Assembly (NCBI GenBank): GCA_013365325.1
Contig: JABVXV010000528.1
Coordinates: 1-30,174 of the forward strand
Origin: Dipetalonema caudispina
Lineage: Eukaryota; Nematoda; Chromadorea; Rhabditida; Onchocercidae
Reading direction: 5' to 3'
DNA: 30,174 nucleotides
Under the pieces are notes generated by a model. The model was given only the letters and a program-made list of their open reading frames with translations, was not told the DNA's origin and did no database searches. Positions 11,601 through 22,851 of the stretch are shown piece after piece (positions within the stretch are counted from its first letter, which is position 1; the number at the start of each line of letters is the position of its first letter). Both the position numbers and the translations under genes were made by a program.

Positions 11601-11802
11601 TCACAAAAATACACTAATAAAATGAAAAGTATCACAGAATAGGATAAAAAATCAGTTAATAGTGAGTGAATCACAAGGACATAAACACTCAAGTATGACT
11701 TCTCGACCTAGAGATAGTCACTGACCATTGTAGAAGATCGAGACCTGATTCCCTGATCATTTCCGCTGAAGATAATGCCTTTATCTGCGTTATCACAACC
11801 AT
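8634..11802 (-). CDS. REEP/TB2-DP1/HVA22 family ER-shaping membrane protein (REEP5/6-like)
   Basis: Hairpin-forming membrane protein that bends ER tubules. Exons (minus): 11726-11802, 10048-10198, 9584-9694, 9249-9380, 8638-8756. Family features: a helical N-terminus (ALHNLMPQTEKCINMLEKS, GITREN), first hairpin FAYGLIALTALYLIFG, CNFISFIYPAYKSLR, then LKWLLYWTIFGAFTLIDHFA, the PIYWLAK segment and IYLFLPQTDGVNHFRDIVL, matching the order in REEP5. At the last exon the frame either meets CTG-TAA (stop 8634-8636; 197 residues, close to REEP5's 189) or is spliced at CT|GTAAGT in phase to the adenylate kinase exons. The AUG at 11802 directly follows a trans-splice-like AG. That first exon (26 residues) is the least certain, but its phase fits. 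Its intron is about 1.5 kb. Confidence 0.9.
10199..11725 (-). other. First intron of the REEP gene
   Basis: A 1.5-kb A+T-rich intron (donor GTCAGT at 11725, acceptor ..attttaag at 10199). I see no further gene or RNA in it. The open frame reading into it from the second exon is not supported. Confidence 0.55.
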
Positions 11803-12052
11803 CTGAGCAAGCAAACAGCATCCATCAAAAGTTTTTCACATTTCAAACATTATATTTTGCACTTACTTCCGTTAATCAAAATAGAGGAAGAAATGATGGA
11901 AAGTAAATTGAAATTTTATGCTAAATTCTTAAATAATGAACAAAGAAAGTAAAAGTGTGCAAGGTTCCCTCAAATAACAGCTTGATTATTGTTGATATAG
12001 AGTCCTTGAAGACATGAAATGAATAAAAAATCTACCACGCAAATACATCTAA
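11803..12052 (-). promoter_or_regulatory. Short spacer between transporter and REEP, possible operon junction
   Basis: Only 250 bp separate the transporter stop (12053) from the REEP start codon, on the same strand. The REEP start follows GCTGTTTGCTTGCTCAG directly, a pyrimidine-rich AG acceptor suited to trans-splicing. No clear AATAAA for the upstream gene was seen. Confidence 0.4.
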
Positions 12053-15000
12053 TTATTGACATGGGGGTGCAGAAACAAATAAATGAAAGAAATTTATTAA
12101 TGGAAACATTGCAATGGAACCCAAAAATGATCCGATCTGAAAAAAAGAAATTTAAATGAGGGTTTTAAAAAAGAAGTTCACTAAGGGTAGTGAAGCAAAC
12201 GAAACAATACAAGTTATTCAATCCCTCTATGCTTCTCATACACTTGCTGCTATCTTAATAATTTAGTGTCAAGAGCCGACAGCAGATTCAAAGTTACATA
12301 GCTGCAAATAAAGCTACTTATCTTTAAACCAATAAACCTAGAGAAGCATACTATTAACGAAAAATTATTTTTGAAGCTTAAAATTTTTCAGAGAATACCG
12401 ACCTGTATAAATATTCCGCCCCAGAAAAGCCGTATTTCGCTGTTAGTTGCGTCATCACCTAATATGGTAGCTAGAATTGTTCGAAGCAAGGAATTCAATG
12501 CCACAGAACAAACTATTATGATTATCTAAAACTCAAACAACGTTAAAATTTACTTGAAATTTGATTTAGTACACAACTATCTTTTTATCGACTTTTTACT
12601 AACGTTTTCATTATCCTAATCCTTGCTTACTATGAATTACTGTTAAGTAATTATTAGAGAACTCATCGCTTTGTGCTGGTTGTTTTTGTTATCCGTCCTA
12701 GTAAAGTCGAGATATATTAACAGGTAATCACTACTAAAAATTATTTGGAAGTTGGATTCGCAAATATGACCTATGATGATTAGAATATGAAATAGACGAA
12801 GAAGTCGACAAATGAAATATGAAAAAATTCAAGCTTAATTATAAAAATGAACATACAATGAGAACAGATCCCCATGTAGAAAACTGCAACACAGGTGTCG
12901 GACTCATAGCTGCAAAAGCGATGATCAATCCGGTTAATACTGTTGAAGCTATCGTTAGCGATACCAATACAGATAAACGGGTAATTTTCACAAAAAGAGG
13001 CAAGAAGCAAACAATCGGTGATACGATATTCGATAATGTTAAACCAAGATGGTACGTTTTCTGCAAAAAAAAGAAAAAAAAAAACTAGGATGAAATATAT
13101 CAATAGCGAATAAAGCATCAATATATGCAAAAATGTACAAGTAGTATAAAAAGTAAAAGATAACAGAACGATAGCAAATTCACATTCCATGACAAACTAT
13201 TACAGTATTCATAGATACACAAGCATATCAGTCTCGCAGTAGCAAACTATTCACGAGAGCACAGGTGTCTAGTTCAAGATCTAATAAAGTATAACAGAAG
13301 AAGAGATATTCTATGAATAAACAAAGAATATTAGTATGGTAATGTTATTCAGCTTGAAAATTATCAGATTTGAAAACCTTCAAAAAACAAAACCTGAGAG
13401 AATGGCAAAGATGCGTAACTTTGAACAGGCGGAACAATTCCATTCATTTGAGCATTTACAGCAGCCATCAAAAATAATAATAGTCCGAGTCGGAACTTAT
13501 TAGCGTGTGATTTACCATTAGCGGTTTCAGTATATTGCTGGAAAGAAATGACCAGAGTTATGGCTTCACTGCATAACTCTAAGAACACAGATTTAAGTGG
13601 GATTGTGGGGAATACAAAACTTACACGAAACCCAACCCGGTCATCTCATTATGGCATGAAAGTGGTAATGATAATCAATGTCAAAACACGATGGAGCATA
13701 TTTCCGGAAGTTTCAAACAAATCAATAAGCAACAAGTCGGATAATAAAGTCGAATGGTCTGAACCATCGATAGTGTTCAATTTTATCATCAATAAAAGAT
13801 GTAACGATGTTAACGAAGCCATTATTTTGATTATACGAAAAATAAGAAGAAAAAAAGTAAACTAACACTCAAGGGGCTAAACTCATTACCACTAAGTGAG
13901 CTAGGTTCATTAACTGGTGGTGATGGTTTTATGGACAACTGATCCACTGAAGGTTTTTTTTTTTCGATAACTTCAGCATTTTTAAGCCGAATCAGACAAA
14001 TAAACGCAGCGGTAGAGAGAAGCATCCAACCAAGCATTATAAAATTGAATTCTGTAACACCAAATTGCAGAATGCCACTGGTTTGTATTGATGTTCCATT
14101 TACAATGACACATTCATTACCACTACCTATGAAATGATAAGAGATGAAACAGAACTGTGAATAAAATAATTAACTTTTATTGCCATCCTTATTGGGTTGT
14201 TTTTCACTGCATATTCTTTGTGATAATACGGCCGGAAATCTATTGAATGAAGCTGAGGATCAGTAATACTAACCGACAGATCATTAAATTTAATTCAGAC
14301 ACTTTGCGGCTTATTTTTTTTTTTATACGCAAAGATATGTATTAAGAAAAAAGGCAACCTTGCAACATCGAAATGATACTCGGAAATAAAGAACTTAAGC
14401 CCATACCAACAAAATATGCCGTTAAATAAGAAGCATCAAATGTGGCCATATATGGCATAAAGAGTACATTTGATGTTCCATTGACTAATGCCATACCTGA
14501 AGTGATACAATTCATATCAGATATTTGATATATGTGTTTTTCCGGTTACTTTTTTCTTAATGGAAATTAGTGATCCATATCAGTTACCGGGAACAGGGTA
14601 TACATCTCATGATATGGATCACTAAATTCATAGGCAATATAATAAAGAACTCCATGCAGTCATATGACTTAATACGTTGTAAAATAATTAATTAATGCAC
14701 TGTTTTCAACGTATTACTTCATTTAGATCACTTTCGCACAACAGTATACTTAATCCTAAGAAAAGAGATATGTACCAAAAAGCAGGGTCATTAGTATCAC
14801 TGATCGTTCTTGGCCAAAGAAGAAAACAGTCTGAGACCAAAATAGCGCCATCAACACGGTACATGAACAGCAAAATATAAGTAATGTTAGGATTATAACT
14901 GGTATTGGAATAGATATTTTTGAAAATTTACGTATGATGCTGTAAACCAATGGACCAATAGAAGCAGTCTAAAATATTTGAAAGAAATAAAGATGAGTAA

Positions 15001-16117
15001 AATACTGCAAGATGATGTATGGAATGTATATAGGAATACTTTGACTCTATGAATATCGAGGTGTAAAATAGATGATATATGATATGTTTTGGGTCTAAAT
15101 TAAACATCAATTGAATGCATCAAAAATAAACTTACTGACAGTTACTCCCACCTTATAATGCATTTATATTGGCCTAATTAACCAGAAAGGTCCATTATAC
15201 AAATGGACAATCGTTGAGGTTCCTACAGTTGGCATTTTATGAATAAAAACTGAAAGTCCACTCTGTATCATGAACTTTTCGACGTTAATGTCAGTGGGAT
15301 CACTTATAAGTTTAAAATTAAATAACACGACTCATTTATTTACAGCTATCGTTTTATACGTAATTTCGCCAACTACCTCAATCGGTAGTTATTGTCGGTG
15401 TTAAATTACTAATCAATACATTAATCACTGCATTATTCAATCATATTAAGAAATAAAACAAGTCGAATCAAACCGAATAATCAGTCTTTCAGGATTAACA
15501 TCCGGGTACTGCAACTTACCCACTTGTGAATTTTCTCCTAAAGATTCTTCATCCTTCAATCCTTACTTAAGTTTATTTTACTACCTATATAATATAAAAA
15601 TCCGTAAATACGAATTCTTATATCATATAAATGGTGAGAAAAATCATTACTAGCCGAAATGAGCCGGTAATTTTCGTAGTAATCCGTCCCTTTATCATTT
15701 TCACTTCCAAAGAAAGTTTAACAAATTCCGAAATTAATTCGGTTTAGAGCTAGCAGATTCCAAATGAGCATGTTTTTTTATTCCAGAAGAAAGGAAAAAA
15801 ATATAGGTGGAAATGGAGGATAAACATTTAAAACGATTTATTGCCGCTGAAACGATCACCTTAATGGCCATATAGCACCAACAATACTATTTATGGAACA
15901 TATTTTACAACCTAAATGTATTGGAACCCTATCGAATTGTATCAATAAGTACACTTTAGCTTACCTGCACGACAACAGTCAAATACGATGGTAAACTCCA
16001 TCCTTCTGGCAGTTTCTCGGTGAGCAACGGTAGCTCCAACCATACCGAATTTGTACTCAACCATGATGTAGAGCCGAACAATACAACACAAATGTAGATG
16101 GATAATTTGACCACCAT
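12053..16117 (-). CDS. SLC52-family riboflavin transporter
   Basis: Plasma-membrane carrier that brings riboflavin (vitamin B2) into cells; nematode members are called rft-1 and rft-2. Exons (minus): 15965-16117, 14776-14968, 14359-14496, 13867-14126, 13394-13537, 12857-13060, 12403-12525, 12053-12136; all phases agree and give 432 residues, the family's usual size (human members about 445-470). Matches run through the whole length: N-terminal SVWLELPLLTEKLPEGWSLP, then TASIGPLVYS, NVLFMPYMATFDASYLTAYF with FVGMGLSSLFPSI, a charged cytoplasmic loop after helix 6, MAAVNAQMNGIVPPVQSYAS, MSPTPVLQF, and the C-terminal helix IGSFLGSIAMFPLINF. About eleven hydrophobic helices are visible. No breaks were found. 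Confidence 0.95.
15640..15765. repeat. Diverged direct repeat, copy 1 (transporter intron 1)
   Basis: About 100-125 bp beginning AAATCATTACTAGCCGAAAT and running through CCGTCCCTTTATCATTTTCA to AACAAATTCCGAAATTAA. It closely matches a second copy at 16492-16617. It contains a partial inverted repeat (TACTA..TAGTA, CGAAAT..ATTTTCG). Confidence 0.85.
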
Positions 16118-16140
16118 TATAACTTATCTTCTGAAAATGA
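16118..16140 (-). promoter_or_regulatory. Probable trans-splice acceptor of the riboflavin transporter
   Basis: TCATTTTCAG|AAGATAAG on the minus strand puts an AG acceptor (16132-16131) 13 nt before the start codon at 16117. No upstream exon is visible, which fits spliced-leader addition. Confidence 0.55.
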
Positions 16141-16491
16141 CAATTTGTAACCACCATATCAATAGCACCAACAGTTGCAATTATCATTAATGATATCATA
16201 AACTTATCTTTTACCCATCATTAATGGTACCAATATGTATTTTAGTAATAAAAGTCTTAGCTAATATAAGCAGTACTATGTTATCAAACTTTCTCATATC
16301 TACTACTTATAATACATTAATACAAAACATATTATAGTGCCGTAACTGCATATATGTTTATTTAGAAGCAAAATATCATAATACACAAACAAAACGATGC
16401 AATTAAATTAGTTGGGTTATCTATTACTTAATGTTGAAATCTTAATTGAGATAATAAAATGATAACAAAAGTTAACTCATACTAAACTCAC

Positions 16492-16617
16492 AAAATCATT
16501 ATTAGCCGAAATGAGCCGATAATTTTCATAGTAACCCGTCCCTTTATCATTTTCACTTTGAGATAAGGTTTAACAAATTCCGAAATTAAAATTAAAAATA
16601 GAATTAGCAGATTTCAT
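16492..16617. repeat. Diverged direct repeat, copy 2 (upstream of the transporter)
   Basis: Same orientation as copy 1, 852 bp away, on the other side of the transporter's first exon. Most differences are single-base (for example CCGGTAATTTTCG versus CCGATAATTTTCA); part of the stem pairing is lost. A weaker trace (AATTTAACAAATCCCAAATT) appears near 16723. Confidence 0.85.
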
Positions 16618-16619
16618 GA

Positions 16620-18450
16620 AGTGATATGAGGAGAGTAACAGAGTAACATGAATAGTATTGGGAAGATTGCAAATGACAAAATTTATTTAGGTTTATTAGC
16701 TTTGAATATGATTGATGGAATAAAATTTAACAAATCCCAAATTCATTAACATAAATTTAAAATGAAGAAAGAATAATGAAGAGTCACATGAAAAAGAAAC
16801 ATTACAAAAAGCCAATCAGTTGACAAATGCTTACAAGGCTACTAGGGTTGGTATGTCTTGGAATTTGAGTGGAGATTTGTGGCAATTCAAATTTCCAATT
16901 TTTTTCAAAAGTTGAGGGATGTTTTTTGAATTTTCATTTAAATTTGTGGAATGTCAGCAGCAATTGAAAGCTTGGAAAAGTTCATTTAACTTAGTTTCGA
17001 AATTTGAGAGATATTTTTCAATGAGCAATTCAATTTTTTTAATATTTCCAAAGTCTTTGAATTTGGTTGCAGGTATGAGTAATAATGTAACATATATTGG
17101 CATAGAAATCCTCAGAATTGGATCGAAAATTTATACATTTCATAAAAAACAAATTTTATAAAAGCTTGAATTTCTTTCAAAGATGCATTTAGCTCTTATC
17201 CTATATTTAATATTCATTTTGTTACAATCATAGATGAAGTCTTCATATTCAATTACTTTATTAAACCCTTTAGCTAAATAATATCAAAACACGATATGTC
17301 ATTTTGTGTACCTTTCAAGTTTTTTAATATACGAGAAAATGCCATTAGCTTACATAACAACCGATGATCGAAACTGTGAAGTTTAATCAAATGCTGGGAA
17401 CAAAAAAAAAAAAAATGCTATAATATTCGGCATATTAGCAGCAAAACTTGAAATTTTTTTAAATACGATAATTGTTTAGTGAAATTTGGATAATAATAAT
17501 TGTCATAATACATTTCATATTATTCCTGATTATTCATTATCTCTAATGATATCTTTATCACATCCTTCTTTTTGGGTAATTAATTCTATCCTAATCATAG
17601 TGTCACATTTGTTTTCATGTATATTAATGCTAGAGTCACTCAATTAAATCCTAATTAAGATGTTTCTGACTGCAATTAGTTTAAAAATATAAACTGTCCC
17701 TAAATAAACGGCACTATTTTTGAATAAAAAAGGTGTAAATGAATAAATTCAGTTGGCTATTCATATGAATAATTTATTACACATGACATTTCTACAAAAT
17801 GCTTTCATTTATTCATTAATTCAATCAAAATAAATTTGAACTGGAAATTTACATCAAAGTTTCGGTTGCTTTAAAATATATTCAAATTTGACACATAGCT
17901 GCATTGCTTTAAATTATTGCATTGTTGATCAGGTGCTTTAGTTAACACATTTCGACGTATATATTCATGTTTACGTTTTTCCGTACGTTTTTCATCGGTA
18001 CAAATATCATATTGTTGACCGGTTAGATATTGTTATAATAAATAACATATAGAAATGACTCATCGGTTTTTAGATTTCATTTTTGAAATTTATCAAACTA
18101 AATTCTAGAATTTTAAAAATTTGGCAAGTGAATTTTATCACCATAAAAATTCCTCTCCTTTCTTTTAATGAAAGATAAGGAGAAAAAATGTCAACATACA
18201 TTATACATTAATATTGAGAAATCAGGAATCAGTAATCGATAATGAAATCATAACAATAATAATAATAGGTATAGCAACTGGTAAATTAATTATGAATAGT
18301 AGTAATAGATAATGTTAACAAATTAATGCAACATTAGCAATCATAATTAATTACGAGTAAGGATAACAAAAAAGGAAGCACAGTGATGACAACAATACCA
18401 TGATCTTAATTCTAATTTTCAATTAATGAGAAATTTATTCATTTCTGAAA
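16620..18450. other. Divergent intergenic region between transporter and NYN nuclease
   Basis: A+T-rich DNA separating two divergently transcribed genes, so it should hold both promoters. Within it, 17871-18032 (minus) is a 53-codon open segment that looks coding but has no splice acceptor (see findings). No other gene was recognised. Confidence 0.45.
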
Positions 18451-21400
18451 ATGTCATCTAGTGTTGTGATGTATCCATATGATCGAATACGAGAACAAAT
18501 CTACTTAAGACCATCAGAATCCGCTATACCACGTCTTATTGTTATCGATGGGTGCAATATTGCGCGTAGTTCATGCGGAATAGATCGTGAGTAAGTTTAA
18601 TAAGTAGGAAATGAAAAAAGTCGTGAGAAGCTTTTCTAAAATAAGTTAAACAGCAATATCTGAAACAAATTTAATTAAATCAAAAGTTATTTGTTGACGT
18701 GTTTTTTACCTTATATTACAGTAGGAGAATTAATTTTGTTTTGAAAATAAATATTTCATCCATAATTTTTTAATACAATTTACTCCATTCATAAATAAAT
18801 TTCCGGAAATATCAACTGTGCTGGTTTACTGTCAATTATACGATTTTTGCTAATTCGAGATTTGGATGTCGTCGTATTTCTACCCGTAATTTACAATAAC
18901 AATTATAATTTTAATGCAACCAATGCACAAGTTCTACCGGTTTGTAATATCCAGTAATTGCAAGTACTTCGATGCAAAAAATTACGTAACAAAATGTTTA
19001 ATAACATTAATCAACCAACAAACATTAGTACTTAAAAATTTTTAAATGTTCAACATCATCTTCTTTTCTTGATACAAATGCAAAAAAAATATGAAAAGTC
19101 GGTTAAAATATTATTCAGAAATTATCGAAAACTTCCCTTTCTAAAGAAATGAAATTAAATAAAGAAAAAATTTTTAAAAAATCAAAGAATGAAACGAATC
19201 TAAGTAAAAATTGTTAACGATAAAATGATTGACAGAAATTGCAAAGTTTGGATGTGCTAACATTTACTCCAGCTCGTACTGCACGTGCCGGTCGACCGGC
19301 ATTCATTAATTATGATGATTTATATGTGTTGGAATTTGCGGAACGCCATGGCGGTAGCGTATTATCCGGTGATCGGTTTGACGACATAGCGAAGGAACAT
19401 TCTTACAAGTTTCTTTTGGTTTTAATGTTTTTTTCATTTGAATGTTTAGTGTCCATTACTTCGAGTTCTGTCGTGTGGTCAAATGAATAGGATGAAATTA
19501 GTTAGAAAATTCAAGTTAAAATTATTCTTTGCAATAAAATATTTTTTTATTTTGTAAAACAAAAAGAGAAAAAAAAAGTTGCTGCCGATATATTTCAAAT
19601 CTAAATTTTTCGATTTCAATTTTATTTCTTTTAATATTTTCCCCGCTAATTTGTAGCAAATCAAACAAAATATATTCACTTAGGATTAGGATGAAGGAAA
19701 AGAAGTAAATTAATTAATCACAGAACAAATTCAAAATTTAATTTTGTTATTCTGTTTCAGAGACTTGCGTCGAATAATTAAGGAACGTCGAATTGATGTC
19801 ATTTTTCGTCCATTAAGCAGTGATTTTATACATTACGGGCGTGATCGTTTCTTTCGTTTTTTACCCGAACTTTGTGTTATATGTATGTTTAAAGTAATAT
19901 TCACAATTTTATATTTATATTCATTTATTTTTCTTTACTCAATTCTTATTCTGTTTGTCCCTTCTTTCCTTTTTTTTCAGCGTGAAATTCTAAAACTCTG
20001 ATTACTCTTATGATAGATATAAATATTATTTGAGATGCATTTCATTATATTGAAAAAAAATGTTAAATTTCGATTTTAAAACTAATGAACTCACTATAAT
20101 TCTAGAAAATGATATTTTAACAAATTAATTACTGTAGAAAGTTTTCGTTGTATTTTTTCTTTTCTTTCTTTTTCCAATTTTTTAAGTGGCACAGCTAATA
20201 AAAGATTATTTATCAATTTGTCAATTTTCGAACATTCAGACTTTTCGCTATTACATTTCGTAAAAATTATCGCAAATAGTTATAGCATAACAGAAATAAT
20301 CGCATCATATTATTTATATTATTACTATTATTCAAGCATTACTTGAATTAAAATGAATATTTTTTTTCCCCTTTTTTATGTTTAGATGATAATAATTGTC
20401 CTTGGATAACTGAAGAACGCATACAACAGCGTTTATATTGCCTTCCGAATGATAAAGATTATTGCAAGGTTTCTAATGATACATTTGTTGTAGTGCATAT
20501 AATCATATTACGCTAAACGTAGAATCACATTCATGGAATGTAAGCTTATGAGATATATTAGTACTTCTGAACAAATCCTATCCATTCAGCTTGATCTATT
20601 ATCGTCGTAAAAGTATAATACGCTAAAGTCTGAGTATCTGTTGAAAACTTCATTAATTCCATTTCATAGGATATTTCAATACGATATGCAGGAGTCAATT
20701 AATTAATATATCTTAATGACGACCTAATTGATTACATCAGCATATTTCAGGTTATTAATCGCAGAGAACGTTGGACAGCGGAACGTCGGGATGAAATTAT
20801 TTGCACGATTGATGCATTATTTGATGAAATTGCTGCAAAGAATTGTTTGATACCAAAAATTATACCAATTCAAACTTCAAACACAAAAGTAAAGTGTGAA
20901 ATTAAATTGCTGTTGGCGGGAAAATTTTGCAACTTTCCTACAAATTTAAAATTAAATAATTAATATGCACTTGCAGTATAACTATTTCCTCGTCGTGTTT
21001 TAGCTCGAGCCATGAAAATACTATTATTATATATCGTGTGTTATAGATCAATAAACAATAATATGGAAAGGAATTAGGCAAATGAATTGGAATAATTTAG
21101 GAAAATGAACTTTAGGAATTTGAAATTATTAAAATATGGATTCTATTCTCTAACTATTTACTCACCAATTAGCTACTGCTATATTGCTGTGAAATAAAAA
21201 ATTTTGGCAACCATGTTTTTGCTTAATAATTTAAGGAAACAACTAATAATATTGTTAGTGTGGAATGTACATCCGATTGTAATGAATTGAATTTAATGCG
21301 TCCTGAAGAATTAACAAAGCGATGGCTATCACCACCAGCTTCTTGTAAATTATTAACTCAACAATTTCTATCTACTTTACCAACTCTTTCTTTTTCTTCG

Positions 21401-21815
21401 TTTTTTAGCATTATAATTTCGGTAAAAATATTCCTGCTTAGAAGGTCTAGCTTCCAAAATGCAATTTTAAAAGATAAATGATTTCGACATCATTCTTCTC
21501 CCTTTCCCTTTGCATCCTTTATCCGATCTAATGTTCTTGATTATCCTATAGCATTATCATTCCACAAAGTATTTTAGTATGATTTCCCGGATCATCCCTG
21601 ACTGACAACGGAATGAAGTAAATTGTAAGAATAATAATTAGCTATTTCTCCACATAATTCTTGAATATAACATTATTTTCTGATCATAATTCACATAACT
21701 TTTCTGGTAATTGCAGGTCCCGTCGCAACAAAACGAGAAAAAACAAGAAAACGAAAATTCGCAAATGGTAAAACTTCCGCGAACCATAATGAGACTAATT
21801 CAAACTAACGACTAG
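18451..21815 (+). CDS. NYN-domain endoribonuclease, Regnase/Zc3h12a-like (RDE-8 type)
   Basis: Metal-dependent RNA endonuclease; C. elegans relatives RDE-8 and NYN-1/2 act in RNAi and mRNA decay. Exons: 18451-18590, 18807-18939, 19236-19408, 19761-19873, 20386-20468, 20751-20888, 21236-21421, 21717-21815; about 354 residues. NYN domain at residues 28-190: RLIVIDGCNIA (Asp33), GLLSIIRFLLIR, DVVVFLPVIYNNNY, LDVLTFTPART, INYDDLYVLEFAE (Asp118/119), GGSVLSGDRFDDI (Asp137), then DLRRIIKERRIDV and YGRDRFFRFLPEL. All acidic metal-ligand positions are present, so it is probably active. No CCCH zinc finger is visible, unlike mammalian Regnase. After it come a helical segment (RRERWTAERRDEIICTIDAL) and a low-complexity tail; the last two exons are less certain. 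Exon 2 is demanded by homology and phase, but lacks an AG in front of it. Confidence 0.88.
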
Positions 21816-22851
21816 TAAGGCGGTACGATCGCAGTAGAAAATGTAACGGATGTTTAAATGAACGTGACATAACACTCGTTCGATGCAAAGAATTTAACAC
21901 TGTCCAAATGATTACTTTTATACTTTTCATTATTATTTGTCTTCAAACATCGACCTCAGATATATAGTACTAATATTTACTCACAAATAATGCAGAAACT
22001 ACATCACAGTGATCGCAATTATAATCTTCAGTAATCAAAGATATCACGAAATGCTGTAAACATTATCATCGACATCAACAAAATTGACAGTAACAGTTGA
22101 CAGTGCTAAGATTATCAGTCACTTGGATCAAACCTTCGATCGTCCGCTGATTGTCAAGGTATTCAGGGAAAACGAGATACGCGACCTTCATGCTACCACC
22201 AATCTTTGCGTTCAGCAAACTTTTCGATTAAAATTTACTTCACAATTCTTTAAAATTTTTTGAGAAAATTTGAATAAAATCTTACCAAACGCATTAAATT
22301 TACATAATCTTCTATTCCAAGTAAAATAACCGCATCGGAACTATACAAGAATAGAATCTCAAGAAGGACTAGTGGTTGACTAATGACTTGGCAAAAAGAA
22401 TAGCCATAGAGAAACGGTCCTATATTCCCATTTCTACCCCAGCCCTTCCTCCTCTTTAAGTCTTCTATACCTTCAACTATATCACATATATTCATTCATC
22501 AAAACATCCATCAAAACGTCACGGACTATATCAAGCACTATAGCTATGGAAGAAAGAGTCTTATAGATTCGATCTGAAAGAGTCCACGAAATTCTTTAGC
22601 AAAACAACAAAACGAATAACCAAATCAGCCAAAAAGAATCAAGAGAGAAAATGAAAAAAAAAAAGAACAGCAGATAAAAATAGATGATAGTGTCCTAACC
22701 TATCTGATGCTTAAGATTAAGGATCAAAAGCCACATTTGGATTATGAACTTAAATCAGGATCAACCACTGTAAAAAACTCATATAAATGAAGAATAAATT
22801 CACAAAAGCAAAACTGCTTATATGAATCGCCTTCATTTCTAAAATAGGATA
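21816..22851. other. Convergent intergenic region
   Basis: Separates the 3' ends of the NYN nuclease (plus) and CLASRP (minus). It is richer in G+C around 22040-22220, where open frames of 40-67 codons exist on both strands; none could be tied to a gene. A minus-strand open frame at 22250-22495 is also unsupported. Confidence 0.45.

Noticed and set aside
12780..13190. 136-codon minus frame
   Set aside because: Overlaps the transporter exon 12857-13060 in another frame; the exon has clear SLC52 homology, this frame has none.
15360..15390. let-7-like seed (TGAGGTAGTTGGCGAAATT) on the minus strand in transporter intron 1
   Set aside because: Only a 7-bp stem (AACTACC/GGTAGTT) is formed; there is no 60-70-nt fold-back with a star strand, so a microRNA is not supported.
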